Below, piece after piece: positions 44,401 to 53,425 of a stretch of 64,000 bases of DNA. The stretch spans positions 186,001 through 250,000 of the forward strand of contig CAJUGI010000001.1 in assembly GCA_910586065.1 (NCBI GenBank), read 5' to 3'. Below the pieces are notes generated by a model. It was not told where the DNA came from. It saw only the letters and a program-made list of their open reading frames with translations, and searched no databases. Origin of the DNA: an uncultured Christensenella sp. (GTDB lineage Bacteria > Bacillota > Clostridia > Christensenellales > Borkfalkiaceae). Position 1 is the first letter of the stretch, and the number at the start of each line of letters is the position of its first letter. A program made the translations under genes and the position numbers.

Positions 44401-45847
44401 TATAGGCCACGTCGCATTTGCCGGCGTAGGATTTACTTCGCTTAAGCTTGACAGCGTCGTTTCAATAGGTTCCGAAGCGTTCCGCGACGGCAATGCGGTT
44501 ACGGTTAATCTTCCCGCAAGTCTTGCCTCAATCGGCGACGGAGCGTTTGCTCATTCGGTTAACTTAAGGAGCTTTACCGTTGACGAAGGCAACAAAATAT
44601 TCTTTGCCGAAGACGGAGTTCTTTACCGCAATTTGGCAGGTCAGAAGGGTTCGTACGAATTGTGCGCTTATCCTTCCGCAAAGGTAATGAGGCTTCTTGA
44701 CGACGGAGTCCGCACTTACGAAATTAAGGAAGGAACCGTTTCTGTTCAAAGCTACGCTTTTGCGTTGCTCAACGATAACACGGTTACCAAAGTTAAACTT
44801 CCTTACAGCGTAAAAGTTTTGGGCAGCGGCGCGTTCAATATGAGCGGAATAACCGAATTGCACTTCGAAAGCATAAATGCGCCTGTCCTTATAACTGAAG
44901 TTGACTTCGGCGAAGATAACCAGTCTTATAGCCTTTATTACAGCAACTTCAATGATAATTTCCTCAATCATTACAACCCCGGCGTCGGTCCCGTAGCGGG
45001 CGGCAGCGCAATGAAAATTTACAGACCTACGAACGGTTTGGGTTACGATAACTTAATCTACGGCAATTATTTCTCGTCGGTAGAGCTCCTCGGCGAACTT
45101 ATGGAGGACGCAACCCGCAACCTGAAAACAATGATAAACGGTTTCGAATCTCCCGAAACGGTAGCGGGCTGGCTCAACCTCGGCGTAACTCCCGAAAACA
45201 CGCAAATGATAACCGATTTCTCCGAACAGGTAAAGGAAGCGCACCGCGCTTACAACAACATTCGCAGTGAAGGTCAGCTTGCGTTACTCGGCGCTGAGAA
45301 TGTAGAAAAACTGTTTGCTATCGAAACGGCTCTCAAACCTGTAAAACTTAAGTTCAACATTCCTTTCAGCATATCTTCGCTTACGGTAAGCGCCGATTCA
45401 ACCTATAAAACGGAATACAGAGAAGGCGAAAGGTTCAATCCCGCAGGGCTTATCTTAATAATCACATACGACGATTATTCAACCGAAGTCGCCGATATGT
45501 CGCAGGTTACGCTTTCGTCGGCTTACGACAGAGCTCTCACATATCTCGACAGGTACGTAGAGTATAGCGGCTACGGACAGAGTGTAAGGGTTCCCATAAC
45601 GGTTACAAAGAGCGATAACGGCGGCAATACCCAAGGATTTAATCCGGCTGTAATTTACGGACCGATAATCGGCGTTGTAGTCGTTGCGGCGGCTGTTGCG
45701 GTAACGTTGATACTTCTCAAAAAGAAAAATACCCGTCACGCTGGCGGAACTTCCGCAAAAGCTCAACCCGAAAACGGCGGAACAGTTTCGTCGGATGAGA
45801 CGGCGGACGGCAACGACTTACAGTCTACGGACAAAACCGAAAAATAA
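38498..45847 (+). CDS. Giant secreted subtilisin-family protease with Ig-like and BspA leucine-rich repeats
   Basis: 2449 residues. Signal peptide ends near A30; an I9-like propeptide spans about 80-178. The S8 catalytic triad is D224 (AILDTG), H305 (QHGTHVAG) and S672 (SGTSMAAP), with a PA-type insert at about 500-610. Next are fibronectin-like domains, two Big_2 Ig-like domains (about 1240-1410), a long BspA/LRR_5 array (about 1425-2125, recurring IGxxAFxxCxxL) and a further Ig-like domain (about 2310-2385). A final helix (about 2390-2412) and basic residues anchor the C-terminus. It would digest proteins at the cell surface, beside the peptide importer. CGGAGG precedes the ATG. Confidence 0.93.
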   Translation: MRKKIKRLACLCLTAVFGASLAASNLIAFADDGAGSESVERYSAANIENVTGKVNLSDITLKNLNTSVIENKDNYEVQDEIRTVIVTLDKKTVLDYMPDGADVSEYLSSYSGKKAARAVNETQTELLNAIHAKKIGYSLVYKYKTVTNAVAIKINTQYISAIKSIPSVKSVVVSETYYAPEEVTAEDGAQNNTLANVYKTGIYKSEKYVNEGLDGSGMTVAILDTGLDYTHNAFSTDRFTSSDIGMDKAYVEEKVNGAVTLNALTLSAANGQTITADDLYISEKVPFAYDYADKDADVYPSYSQHGTHVAGIVAGNDTEYKDKDGNPVYENFYGVAPNAQLVICKVFTDDFDSDDLGGAVAEDIVAALEDCVNLGVDVINMSLGTTAGFSTKYIDGDDEGLMLADVYQRIKDAGISLMCAASNDFSSGYGSAFGTNRSDAPDSGTVGSPSTFVGAMSVASINGQLSPYMVSNGNRVYFQDASDANGVRQNFIDEMLGKVGAAGSVDSATFKYVVVGGTGKAGDYTRDVKNEVEKAHQAGEKVIALVSRGSSTFKDKVLEAIDNDFDAIIIHNNVAGTVGMTFGDIKEPIPAITITMDAGRLLRYETTASGALRERLTGEITLDRSYEAGPFMNDYSSWGTTPDLKLKPEITAHGGEITSTVAGGYAEMSGTSMAAPNLAGFTALLRSYLDSNYKTFIETTRGNLSYNQRLNQLINQILMSTAKTVYDQNELPYSPRKQGAGLATLDNVMETQAYLWTDEANGGAEDNRPKIELGYDKNCKGVEDAKSTFENLTFYVTNFGVAPLKFRTQSIFMTETLSSDGLAVAEKAYILDDNKAIWTLNDGAIEEGAEFEVPAGATAKLSVTLSLSDAEKSYIQSSFKNGMYVEGFLKLLSSSGEQCDLTVPFMGFYGNWKSAPLLDYDCYEISDFHKDSQYTDETRPQPRVWATQMYLKYYNNDYSIPMGGFAYVQDDTPGVQQIYTEREHAAISCYNIYNGEDSLSNYMTTTEIRGLYTGLLRNCEIVTYDLYNDETGELISGNNCVYTIEKAYASGGSAHPANVKMELNPYEMGLNSNGKYRLDYKFYFEYEDYVQNKPVDPENTVSMSFYVDYEAPVLQSSRIRYFDYKDGNQDKQKIYLDLEVYDNHYPQAVVLCYAKRENDLTSLDMVTRYATPVYNAVKNGTSTVSIEITDIYEKYGGSFYVQIDDYALNHSVWRIDREDSNNVQLPDSFDINGANEITIGVNQAAKLSLNYEGEANMSNFTWTSSRQSIVRVKNGEIFGVSPGTANVTVRTPSSSKTVTVRVVESNTVLGTPNISFGTIVGANNNLVKAQGEVDVNAGQRFNLEIVTDPWYYVYSQNSGLKLKWKSTDPTVATVDQNGLVTTLEKWGSTSITATIMNGDEETAYAATVTLNVQEPFTISNYRLTKYHGWGGENGVLTVPDDKNIMYIGEDAFEDNDNVRIIILPKTVTQIDEYAFRNCKALEEVYFISQEKITPANSSLSLIMRRAFYGCNNLKKVDLSNCKTITVVRQAFENCTALEEIVEMTNIGTMGDRAFAGTALKTVDISDLHIAGKSVFEGCTALNSITTAKNSVIGERMFAGCTSLKSVEINASAVGAGAFAGCTGLSTVTFNPALNFTVGDEAFRKCENLSTVNNANRIVRAGDKSFDGTPYFNSASAIYSNGGKTLVLAPAVIDSTFRLTGVTEIAPYAFSSSKLASGVTTINLAGVEKIGEGAFAHLNITSVTIPSTVTEIALHAFEDTALVKLVVPANVKFIGNYAFANCVSLNEVTFAAGSQLTETGDGVFAGCTSLTSVTLPENLKIMGSLSFSDCANLKTVSFPALTALGSETFAGCKKLEQVTFAEGAGTVGTATFGRLIITSTGSLVYDGCTALNTVILGKNVKEIGAFTFAGCTSLTNIDLSGVVSVGMYAFAGCSNLSGLTGLDKIVIIEEGAFINCSGLADLNLASAQYIGHVAFAGVGFTSLKLDSVVSIGSEAFRDGNAVTVNLPASLASIGDGAFAHSVNLRSFTVDEGNKIFFAEDGVLYRNLAGQKGSYELCAYPSAKVMRLLDDGVRTYEIKEGTVSVQSYAFALLNDNTVTKVKLPYSVKVLGSGAFNMSGITELHFESINAPVLITEVDFGEDNQSYSLYYSNFNDNFLNHYNPGVGPVAGGSAMKIYRPTNGLGYDNLIYGNYFSSVELLGELMEDATRNLKTMINGFESPETVAGWLNLGVTPENTQMITDFSEQVKEAHRAYNNIRSEGQLALLGAENVEKLFAIETALKPVKLKFNIPFSISSLTVSADSTYKTEYREGERFNPAGLILIITYDDYSTEVADMSQVTLSSAYDRALTYLDRYVEYSGYGQSVRVPITVTKSDNGGNTQGFNPAVIYGPIIGVVVVAAAVAVTLILLKKKNTRHAGGTSAKAQPENGGTVSSDETADGNDLQSTDKTEK

Positions 45848-45866
45848 TTTCTTTAAAGAGGAATAA

Positions 45867-47210
45867 ATGAGTAAGAGAACTAAATTCAAACTGTTGATAC
45901 TCGCTGCGGTATTATGTTTTTCCGTATCGCTGTTTGCGGGGTGTGTCGGCGAACTGCACGTAAACGACTTTTTAAACCAGAACAACGCTTTAAATCAGCA
46001 GGTAACGTATTACAGCAACGGCGGTTACTTCGACGGCACGAACAACATCGTTGAAAAAAATGTTTATTATCACGTGAACGATATAGTCATAACCAATTTC
46101 GACGCGATACAGGGCAAGTCGATAAGGCGCGAAGATTTCGTTTTTGCGGGATGGTATTATGCGGAGCTTACCGACAAGCTCGACGAAGAGGGTAACCCCG
46201 AACTCGACGCCGACGGAAATCACATTTTAGTGCCGGTTTTCGAAGACGAGGAAAAGAAAATAGTTAAAAGCACTACGCGCCGCCTCGAAGATAATCTTAA
46301 AATTCAGCAGAACACGCATCTTTATGTTTGCGCTCACTGGGAAAAGGATGTCGAACTGCAATTCGTACTTGTCAGTGACGGTCCCGTAACGTTAAAATCG
46401 GGTGAACGGGTCAACCCCGGCGAAGTTATCGCAAGCAAGCGTTTTGTGAGCGGTTCGGCTTCGGTCGGAACCGCGGCGCCTGCGGAAAGCACGGATTTCA
46501 CGTTCCTGCAATGCTATTCCAATCCGGAATGCACAATTCCCGCACCGTATTCGGTTTCCAAACCTTCGGGCGAAGACGCGCAGGCAAGGGCAACCGTTTA
46601 CGCAAAATATATCGAAGGCGTCTGGACGGTCGTAAGAAACAAGAGCGACGTAGGCAGAATGTTCTTCAACATTTATACCGATACTAAATTCTATATTTTA
46701 AACGATATTGACTGCTCGAACGAAAGATTTAATCCGCAGCCGCGTACAAGCAGTTCCAACTGCTATATAGAGGGCAACGGCAAAACACTTTCAAATCTTA
46801 AGTTCGAATACCCCGTAGGTACGGGTATAGACGCCGGCGGCACTTATTCGATATTCGGAACTTTCGGTGAAAACGCCGAAATAAAGAACCTTGTTATGGA
46901 TAACGTAACCGTGTCCTACACAACGCGCGTAAACGTAAACGGACTTTACTTCTTCTGTGCGGGCGACAACGGCGCAAAGTTTGAAAACTTTACTTTAAGA
47001 AACGTTTCAATGGAAGTGGATTCAGCCAATACGGTGCCCAACATCCAGCTTATCGACGGCGTTTACCAAAGCGGAAGCTGGCTGTTCGGAAACGTTAGTA
47101 CCGATGCGGAATATACAAAGACCGGCACGGGTAAACTCGTAATCGAAGGTAAAAAGCTTATCGTGCAGGGCGTGGTTGTGGTAGACGAACCCGCAACCGG
47201 CGCGCAGTAA
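45867..47210 (+). CDS. Lipoprotein with InlB-type beta repeat and GLUG-like domain
   Basis: 447 residues. Lipoprotein signal ends LFAGC (C26). An InlB B-repeat-like segment (about 45-95, with FVFAGWYY) and a second (about 120-215) are followed by a GLUG/beta-helix-like part (about 250-400; INLNDIDCS-type ILNDIDCSNERF and LSNLKFEYP). No enzyme motif seen. It is spaced 19 bases from the protease gene and 33 bases from oppA, so it belongs to the same transcript and probably helps bind surface substrates. Confidence 0.83.
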   Translation: MSKRTKFKLLILAAVLCFSVSLFAGCVGELHVNDFLNQNNALNQQVTYYSNGGYFDGTNNIVEKNVYYHVNDIVITNFDAIQGKSIRREDFVFAGWYYAELTDKLDEEGNPELDADGNHILVPVFEDEEKKIVKSTTRRLEDNLKIQQNTHLYVCAHWEKDVELQFVLVSDGPVTLKSGERVNPGEVIASKRFVSGSASVGTAAPAESTDFTFLQCYSNPECTIPAPYSVSKPSGEDAQARATVYAKYIEGVWTVVRNKSDVGRMFFNIYTDTKFYILNDIDCSNERFNPQPRTSSSNCYIEGNGKTLSNLKFEYPVGTGIDAGGTYSIFGTFGENAEIKNLVMDNVTVSYTTRVNVNGLYFFCAGDNGAKFENFTLRNVSMEVDSANTVPNIQLIDGVYQSGSWLFGNVSTDAEYTKTGTGKLVIEGKKLIVQGVVVVDEPATGAQ

Positions 47211-47243
47211 AATTAATTGAGGAAATTTCAGGAGGTTTAATCT

Positions 47244-49949
47244 ATGAATAAATTTTTTAAAGGAGCGTTAGCGGTCGGAATCGGTTGCACAATGCTTGCT
47301 ACCACGGCGCTTACGGCTTGCGGAGGACAGCAGCTCGACCCCGAAACGCGCCCTTTGATGCTTTCGACGGGTGCGCTCGACGATAATTTCAATCCGTTTT
47401 TCTATTCGTCTTTAAACGACGGCGAAATGGTTTCGATGACGCAGATTTCAATGCTTACAATCGACGGCGACGGTGAAATCGCATGCGGCGACGACTGGCC
47501 CACGGTAGTGCAGGATTATAATATGACGATGTACGACACAAAGCAGGTCGGCACCGGCAATCCCGTTACCAACGGCAACGAAAACGGCAGAACGGAATAT
47601 GAATTCCTCATTAAAAACGGCATCAAATTCAGCGACGGAACGCCGCTCACAATCAAGGACGTGCTCTTTAACCTGTACGTTTATCTCGACTACGCCTACA
47701 CCGGCTCGTCTACAATGTATTCAACGGATATACAGGGCTTAAAGGCTTACCGCACTCAGGACCCTTCGCTTAACGACGACAGCAACACACAGTTCGGCGC
47801 AACGTTCCGTGCAAACGCACAGCAAAGAATTACCAATCTCAAAAACTGGTCCCAGCGTAAAACCGAAACTTACGACGCGAACGATTTAAAAACCGTTCAA
47901 GACCTTTTTCTGGAAGAAATCGAAAGCGACTGGAACACTCTTTCCACAAGCTGGAAAGAAACGTATAAGCACGCTTACAGCTTTGACGAAGTATGGCAGG
48001 CTTATCTCTACCAGGAGGGCATAATCGAAGTTCAGGAAAAAATCGGCAGCAACGGCGCAATGGTACAGATATTTAACGACAAAAACAACAACGGCAAACG
48101 TGACGACGATGAAAAAGACCCCGCGCAGAGTGAGAAGTATTACACTACTATCGACCCCGATATGACTAATCCCAATAACCCGGGCGTTATACGCGACCAG
48201 CGTTTAATCGATTCGGCTATGGACGCGGTCACTCCCGACAAAATCGCGCAGTACAAAATCGACAATGCCGAAGAGGGCGTAACGATAACCGACCAAATGG
48301 CAAAAGAAGGACTTTGGAAAGAATTCTGTATCGACCGCGTATATACGACTTACACTGCAAGGTCCGAAATTGCCAACGTACTCACGTACTGGGCAACGGC
48401 TTCAAAAGTTCTCGAAGAATTTACGGGCGAAGAAAGTACAAAATATTTCCAAACCCACAAGGGCGTTGACAGTATTTCCGGTGTAACTTACAAAACCGAC
48501 GTTTCTTCATTCAAAGGAAAAGAACTCGGCGAAGAACATTCCGTATTAAAAATAGTAATCAACGGTATCGACCCCAAAGCTATTTTCAACTTTGCTTTCA
48601 CGGTAGCGCCTCTTCATTATTATTCCGGCACCTGGACTAATCCCGAAACCGGAGTTACAAAAAACTACGTTGAAGAATTCGACGGCGTTAAAAATTTCGG
48701 CGTGGAAGTAGGCAACAGCAAATTTTTCAGTCAATGTCTCGGCTCTCCCGAAAAGAATGCGCTTCCCATCGGCGCCGGCGCTTATAAGGCTACTAATCTC
48801 AACGGCGACGACAATATAACGGGCGGCTTCAAAACCGGCGACAATATACTGCGTTTTAAGCGTAACGAACACTTCGAAAGCACCGGTAAAAATATAAACA
48901 ATGCAAAAATCAAGTTCGTAAACTTCAAAGTTTATAACGACGACCAGATAATGGAAGCGCTTACTACCGGCGAAATCGATTACGGTATGCCCAACGCAAG
49001 CCTTACAAACAACAACATTGTTTCGCAGCATCAGGATAAACTTACCGGCGTAAGTTACAGAACCGGCGGTTACGGCTATGTGGGCATCAACCCCAAATTT
49101 ATTCCCGAATACAAGGTAAGGCAGGCTATAATGAAGTCTATGAACACTTCAATAGCAATCGATATGTACGGACCGAGTCTTGCCGAACCGATTAACAGAC
49201 CTATGTCCGCAACTTCGTGGGCTTATCCTCAGGGCGTAGGCGAATACGAATCGATTGCGTACACAACCAACATAGACGAAATTAAAAAACTTGTAACCGA
49301 TTCCGGCTACGAAATTCAGGGCGGCGTTCTCACAAAAGTCAGAAACGCTCAGGGTATGTCCAACGCGGCAATCGGCACAAAGTTAGACTTAAAGTTTACG
49401 ATTGCCGGCGAATCTGCTCTTGAACATCCTTCTTACAGAATGTTCCTCGACTCGCAGGAAGTATTAAACTCAATCGGTTTTAAAATTACGGTTTCGGCAG
49501 ACCCGCAGGCTTTAAAACAGCTTTCAAGCGGTAACCTTGCGGTTTGGGCGGCTGCGTGGTCGTCTTCGGTTGACCCGGATATGTATCAGATTTACCACAA
49601 AGATTCCAAGGCGTCCAACGTAAACAACTGGAACTATCCCAACATTTTAAACGATACTTCAACGTGGCGTTATGAATACGACGTAATTACCGAACTCAGC
49701 GAAAATATCGACCAGGCAAGAAAAGTTATGGAAAAGGGCGACCGTATTCCTTATTATCACGAATGTCTCGATTTGGTAATGGACCTTGCGGTAGAGTTCC
49801 CCGTATATCAGAGAAACGATTTGTGCGTTTACAATAAAAACGTAATCAACGGCAACACGCTCGTAAGCGGAAAAACCCCCAAAGGCGAAGATTTACCCAA
49901 CCACAATATGGGGCTGTTCTCTAAAATCTGGGAAATTAACTACGTATAA
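47244..49949 (+). CDS. oppA: Oligopeptide ABC transporter substrate-binding lipoprotein (SBP family 5)
   Basis: Lipoprotein signal ends LTACGG (C26). The 901 residues exceed the usual 530-600 for OppA; extra sequence lies at about 165-430. Family 5 segments are YEFLIKNGIKFSDGTPLTIKDVLF (119-142) and, later, RFKRNEHFESTGK and YVGINPKFIPEYKVRQAI. The insertion holds a textbook EF-hand loop, D279-N281-N283-G284-D287-E290, so calcium binding is likely. AGGAGG precedes the ATG. It delivers peptides to OppBCDF encoded next. Confidence 0.95.
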   Translation: MNKFFKGALAVGIGCTMLATTALTACGGQQLDPETRPLMLSTGALDDNFNPFFYSSLNDGEMVSMTQISMLTIDGDGEIACGDDWPTVVQDYNMTMYDTKQVGTGNPVTNGNENGRTEYEFLIKNGIKFSDGTPLTIKDVLFNLYVYLDYAYTGSSTMYSTDIQGLKAYRTQDPSLNDDSNTQFGATFRANAQQRITNLKNWSQRKTETYDANDLKTVQDLFLEEIESDWNTLSTSWKETYKHAYSFDEVWQAYLYQEGIIEVQEKIGSNGAMVQIFNDKNNNGKRDDDEKDPAQSEKYYTTIDPDMTNPNNPGVIRDQRLIDSAMDAVTPDKIAQYKIDNAEEGVTITDQMAKEGLWKEFCIDRVYTTYTARSEIANVLTYWATASKVLEEFTGEESTKYFQTHKGVDSISGVTYKTDVSSFKGKELGEEHSVLKIVINGIDPKAIFNFAFTVAPLHYYSGTWTNPETGVTKNYVEEFDGVKNFGVEVGNSKFFSQCLGSPEKNALPIGAGAYKATNLNGDDNITGGFKTGDNILRFKRNEHFESTGKNINNAKIKFVNFKVYNDDQIMEALTTGEIDYGMPNASLTNNNIVSQHQDKLTGVSYRTGGYGYVGINPKFIPEYKVRQAIMKSMNTSIAIDMYGPSLAEPINRPMSATSWAYPQGVGEYESIAYTTNIDEIKKLVTDSGYEIQGGVLTKVRNAQGMSNAAIGTKLDLKFTIAGESALEHPSYRMFLDSQEVLNSIGFKITVSADPQALKQLSSGNLAVWAAAWSSSVDPDMYQIYHKDSKASNVNNWNYPNILNDTSTWRYEYDVITELSENIDQARKVMEKGDRIPYYHECLDLVMDLAVEFPVYQRNDLCVYNKNVINGNTLVSGKTPKGEDLPNHNMGLFSKIWEINYV

Positions 49950-49977
49950 TTAACCGATATAATCGGAGTAAACTTTA

Positions 49978-50976
49978 ATGACAAAATATATTATTAAAAG
50001 AATACTTTTGTCCGTTGTAATTTTGTTTTTCGTTTCGCTTATTCTCTATTTTCTTATAAGGTGTATGCCTGTAAGCTATATTGAGAATAAGTTTAACGAA
50101 GCGAATGCTAACGGCGCAAATCTGACTGAAGAGGACTTAAAACGACTCCTCGCCATTTACGGGTTGGAAGACAGCAGTTTCGGCGGCATAATAAAAGGCT
50201 ACTTCGGCTGGCTCGGCAACTTTTTAAAGGGCGATATGGGCACGTCGTTCAAGTACGGCAACCCCGTAAACCAGGTAATAAGCGATTCTATGGGAATTTC
50301 TTTTGGAATTTCCTTTGTCGCGCTCATTCTCGAGCTTATCATCGCTATACCCCTCGGCATCAAGTGCGCAACCAACCAGTACGGTAAATTCGACTACACG
50401 GTTACCGTGCTGTGTATGGCGCTTATGGCGTTTCCGTCGTTCTTCCTCGGCAATATATTTATTAAAATATTTGCCGTTGACTTAGGTTGGTTCGAAATCG
50501 GCGGTTTAAATACGGGGTCGTTGCAGGGCGTTTCGTTTATAGTAAAATTCTTCGATATGTGCTGGCACCTCGTTTTGCCCATTCTCGTAATGGTGCTCCT
50601 CGATATAGGACCTATGATGCGCTATACAAGGACGAATACTCTCGAAGTTTTAAACGCCGACTACATAAGAACGGCGCGCGCAAAAGGACTTTCCGAGGGC
50701 AAAGTGGTCTATAAGCACGTTTTCAGAAACACGCTTATCCCGCTTATAACGCTCTTGTCGTCAACGCTTCCCATGCTTTTCGGCGGTGCAATGATTACCG
50801 AAACGGTTTTCGCTATTCCGGGTATAGGACATACGGCGTACGAGGCGCTTAAAGTGGGCGATATTCCGCTTGCAATGGGCTATAATATGTTTATTGCAAT
50901 ATTAACCGTAATCGGCGTTTTGCTCGCCGATATAATGTACGCGGTTGTAGACCCTAGAGTTAAATTAGGTAAATAG
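49978..50976 (+). CDS. oppB: Oligopeptide ABC transporter permease
   Basis: 332 residues with six membrane helices; the ATPase-contact EAA loop is at about 222-260 (ADYIRTARAKGLSEGKVVYKH). The N-terminal MTKYIIKRILLSVVILF is typical of OppB/DppB. GGAG lies 9 bases before the ATG. It partners OppC, 8 bases downstream. Confidence 0.96.
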   Translation: MTKYIIKRILLSVVILFFVSLILYFLIRCMPVSYIENKFNEANANGANLTEEDLKRLLAIYGLEDSSFGGIIKGYFGWLGNFLKGDMGTSFKYGNPVNQVISDSMGISFGISFVALILELIIAIPLGIKCATNQYGKFDYTVTVLCMALMAFPSFFLGNIFIKIFAVDLGWFEIGGLNTGSLQGVSFIVKFFDMCWHLVLPILVMVLLDIGPMMRYTRTNTLEVLNADYIRTARAKGLSEGKVVYKHVFRNTLIPLITLLSSTLPMLFGGAMITETVFAIPGIGHTAYEALKVGDIPLAMGYNMFIAILTVIGVLLADIMYAVVDPRVKLGK

Positions 50977-50984
50977 GTGTTGCT

Positions 50985-52115
50985 ATGGAAGAAAACAAAA
51001 AGGCAACAGGCGTTGAAATAACTCCGGCTGCGGATGAAGCAAACCTCGGTGAAAGCGTTGAAATAACTGTTACCGAAAAGGAAAACTTCAACGATAACCT
51101 GCACGGAGAAAATCTTACCGAAAGAGCAAAAGTGCTTTCGCCCGGAATGACCGTCTTAAAAAGGTTTTTCCGTTCAAAGCTCTCAATTGTCGGGCTTGTA
51201 GCTATTATATTATTGTTTGTATTTTCGTTTTTCGGACCGCTGTTTTCGCCGTGGAGCGCAAACGGCGGCACCGTAAGGGATTATGATACGGTAAATATTT
51301 TAGGTACCTATTCCGCAATCGAATATGTAGGTCCGGACGGCAATACATATATTGCCTACGACGTTACTATAGAAGGCGATTTATTGAATTATAACAGCCT
51401 CGGCGGCATTTCCGGCAATCACTGGCTGGGAACCACGTTGGAAGGCTACGACGTCTTCACAAGACTTATGTACGGCGGAAGGGTTTCTCTTACAATAGGT
51501 TTTGTGGTAATTATTCTCGAAACTTTAATAGGCGTTATTTTAGGCGGACTTGCCGGGTACTTTGGCAAGTGGGTTGACCAGTTGATAATGCGTATAGTGG
51601 ACATATTAAGCTGTATACCGTCGTTGCCGATAATGCTTATACTAAGCGCCGTGTTCGAAGCCGCAAATATTGTAGACATATCAAGGCTGTATTATATGAT
51701 GGCGATTTTGTGTTTACTCGGTTGGACGGGCACTGCCAGACTTGTAAGGGGACAGATTCTGTCGCTTAGAGAGCAGGAATTTATGCTTGCCGCCAAGTGT
51801 TCGGGTCTGTCTACGGGTAAAAAGATATTCAAGCACTTAATCCCCAATGTAATTCCGCAGCTAATCGTTTCGATGACGCTGGGACTCGGCAGTATAATTC
51901 TTATGGAAGCGACTTTGGGCTATTTGGCGATAGGCGCGCCTGCAGATACTGCAACCTGGGGCACTATGATAGAACTTGCTTCAAGGGCAAGATACAGAAA
52001 TTACTATCCCAATCTTTGGCTGGGTGCAGGTATATGCATAACGCTTGCCATACTTGCATTCAACTTTGTCGGAGACGGTCTGCGCGACGCATTCGACCCT
52101 AAAATGAAGAGGTAA
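50985..52115 (+). CDS. oppC: Oligopeptide ABC transporter permease
   Basis: 376 residues, longer than usual (about 300) through a hydrophilic acidic N-terminus (1-55) and a loop at about 85-140. Six helices; the EAA loop is SLREQEFMLAAKCSGLSTGKK (about 263-283). Ends 2 bases before oppD. Confidence 0.95.
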   Translation: MEENKKATGVEITPAADEANLGESVEITVTEKENFNDNLHGENLTERAKVLSPGMTVLKRFFRSKLSIVGLVAIILLFVFSFFGPLFSPWSANGGTVRDYDTVNILGTYSAIEYVGPDGNTYIAYDVTIEGDLLNYNSLGGISGNHWLGTTLEGYDVFTRLMYGGRVSLTIGFVVIILETLIGVILGGLAGYFGKWVDQLIMRIVDILSCIPSLPIMLILSAVFEAANIVDISRLYYMMAILCLLGWTGTARLVRGQILSLREQEFMLAAKCSGLSTGKKIFKHLIPNVIPQLIVSMTLGLGSIILMEATLGYLAIGAPADTATWGTMIELASRARYRNYYPNLWLGAGICITLAILAFNFVGDGLRDAFDPKMKR

Positions 52116-52117
52116 AA

Positions 52118-53425
52118 ATGGCGGACAACAAGACACAGGACAAAAAGAAACATTATATATCGCGTTCCGAATCCAGACAGATTGCCAAAGAAAACTCCAA
52201 GGCGATAAAGTTTTACGAAAAGCAGAAAAAACGCAAGGTTAAGCCCGAAGATTACACAACCGAAATGAAAGACGATAAAAATATCGTCGAATTCGAGGAT
52301 TTACACACTTATTTCTTTTCGGACGCGGGCACAGTTAAGGCGGTGAACGGTGTGTCTTTCTCTGTTCCCGCAGGCTCTACCGTGGGTGTAGTCGGCGAAA
52401 GCGGTTGCGGAAAGAGCGTCACTTCGCTCTCTTTAATGCAACTCGTACAAGCCCCCAGCGGACAGATTGTAAAGGGTTCCATACGCTTTAAGGCGGACCT
52501 TTTCAAACGCGATTCGCGCGGTAAAAAAATTCCCGTTTACGAAACCGAAACGGACGAAAACGGCGAAGAAAAAGTCAAACTCAACGAAAAGGGCAAACCG
52601 ATAATAAAGAAAAACGCGCTCGGCGGCAATATGTACGAAATGGAAAGTCGCGTGGTTGATATCGCAAAGATGCCTACCGAGGCGATGCGTTCAATCCGCG
52701 GCAGGGAAATATCCATGATATTTCAGGAGCCGATGACCTCTTTGAATCCCGTATTTACGATAGGCAACCAGCTTGACGAAGTAGGCAGACTGCATATTGA
52801 GGGCATTTCCAAACAGCGCGTAAAAGCGCGCAGTATCGAGATGTTAAAGCTCGTAGGAATCGCCGACCCCGAGGGCGTTTACAAAAAGTACCCCCACGAA
52901 CTTTCAGGCGGTATGCGCCAGAGAGTTATGATAGCTATTGCTCTTCTGTGCAATCCCAAGCTTATCGTTGCGGACGAACCTACTACCGCGCTCGACGTTA
53001 CCATTCAGGCGCAGATACTCGACTTATTGCGTGAAATAAAAACAAAAATCAACGGCTCTATAATGCTTATTACGCACGATTTGGGCGTCGTTGCCGAAAT
53101 GGCGGATTTCGTAGTGGTTATGTATGCCGGAAAGGTAATAGAAATGGGCACCGCGGAAGATATTTTCGACCATCCCATGCATCCTTACACAATCGGCTTG
53201 CAAAAGAGCAAACCCACGGTAGATTCGCAGGTTGACGAACTCTATTGCATTCCCGGTTTTGTGCCCAATCCCATTAATATGCCCGATTATTGCTATTTCC
53301 GCGACAGATGCGAAAAGTGCCTTGAAAAATGTGCGGGCGAGTATCCCGGACTCATAAAGGTCAGCGATACCCACAGTGTCTCCTGTTACCTCTATGACGG
53401 CGCGGAGGTGAAAAATAATGGTTAA
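52118..53425 (+). CDS. oppD: Oligopeptide ABC transporter ATPase
   Basis: 435 residues. Walker A GESGCGKS (about 93-100), signature LSGGMRQR and Walker B LIVADEPTTALD. Compared with standard OppD (about 330) it has a basic N-terminal extension (1-50) and a 50-residue charged insertion (about 130-185) between Walker A and the Q-loop MIFQEP. The C-terminal cysteine cluster (CYFRDRCEKCLEKC) matches the Fe-S-like site of the family. Overlaps oppF by 8 bases. Confidence 0.95.
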   Translation: MADNKTQDKKKHYISRSESRQIAKENSKAIKFYEKQKKRKVKPEDYTTEMKDDKNIVEFEDLHTYFFSDAGTVKAVNGVSFSVPAGSTVGVVGESGCGKSVTSLSLMQLVQAPSGQIVKGSIRFKADLFKRDSRGKKIPVYETETDENGEEKVKLNEKGKPIIKKNALGGNMYEMESRVVDIAKMPTEAMRSIRGREISMIFQEPMTSLNPVFTIGNQLDEVGRLHIEGISKQRVKARSIEMLKLVGIADPEGVYKKYPHELSGGMRQRVMIAIALLCNPKLIVADEPTTALDVTIQAQILDLLREIKTKINGSIMLITHDLGVVAEMADFVVVMYAGKVIEMGTAEDIFDHPMHPYTIGLQKSKPTVDSQVDELYCIPGFVPNPINMPDYCYFRDRCEKCLEKCAGEYPGLIKVSDTHSVSCYLYDGAEVKNNG

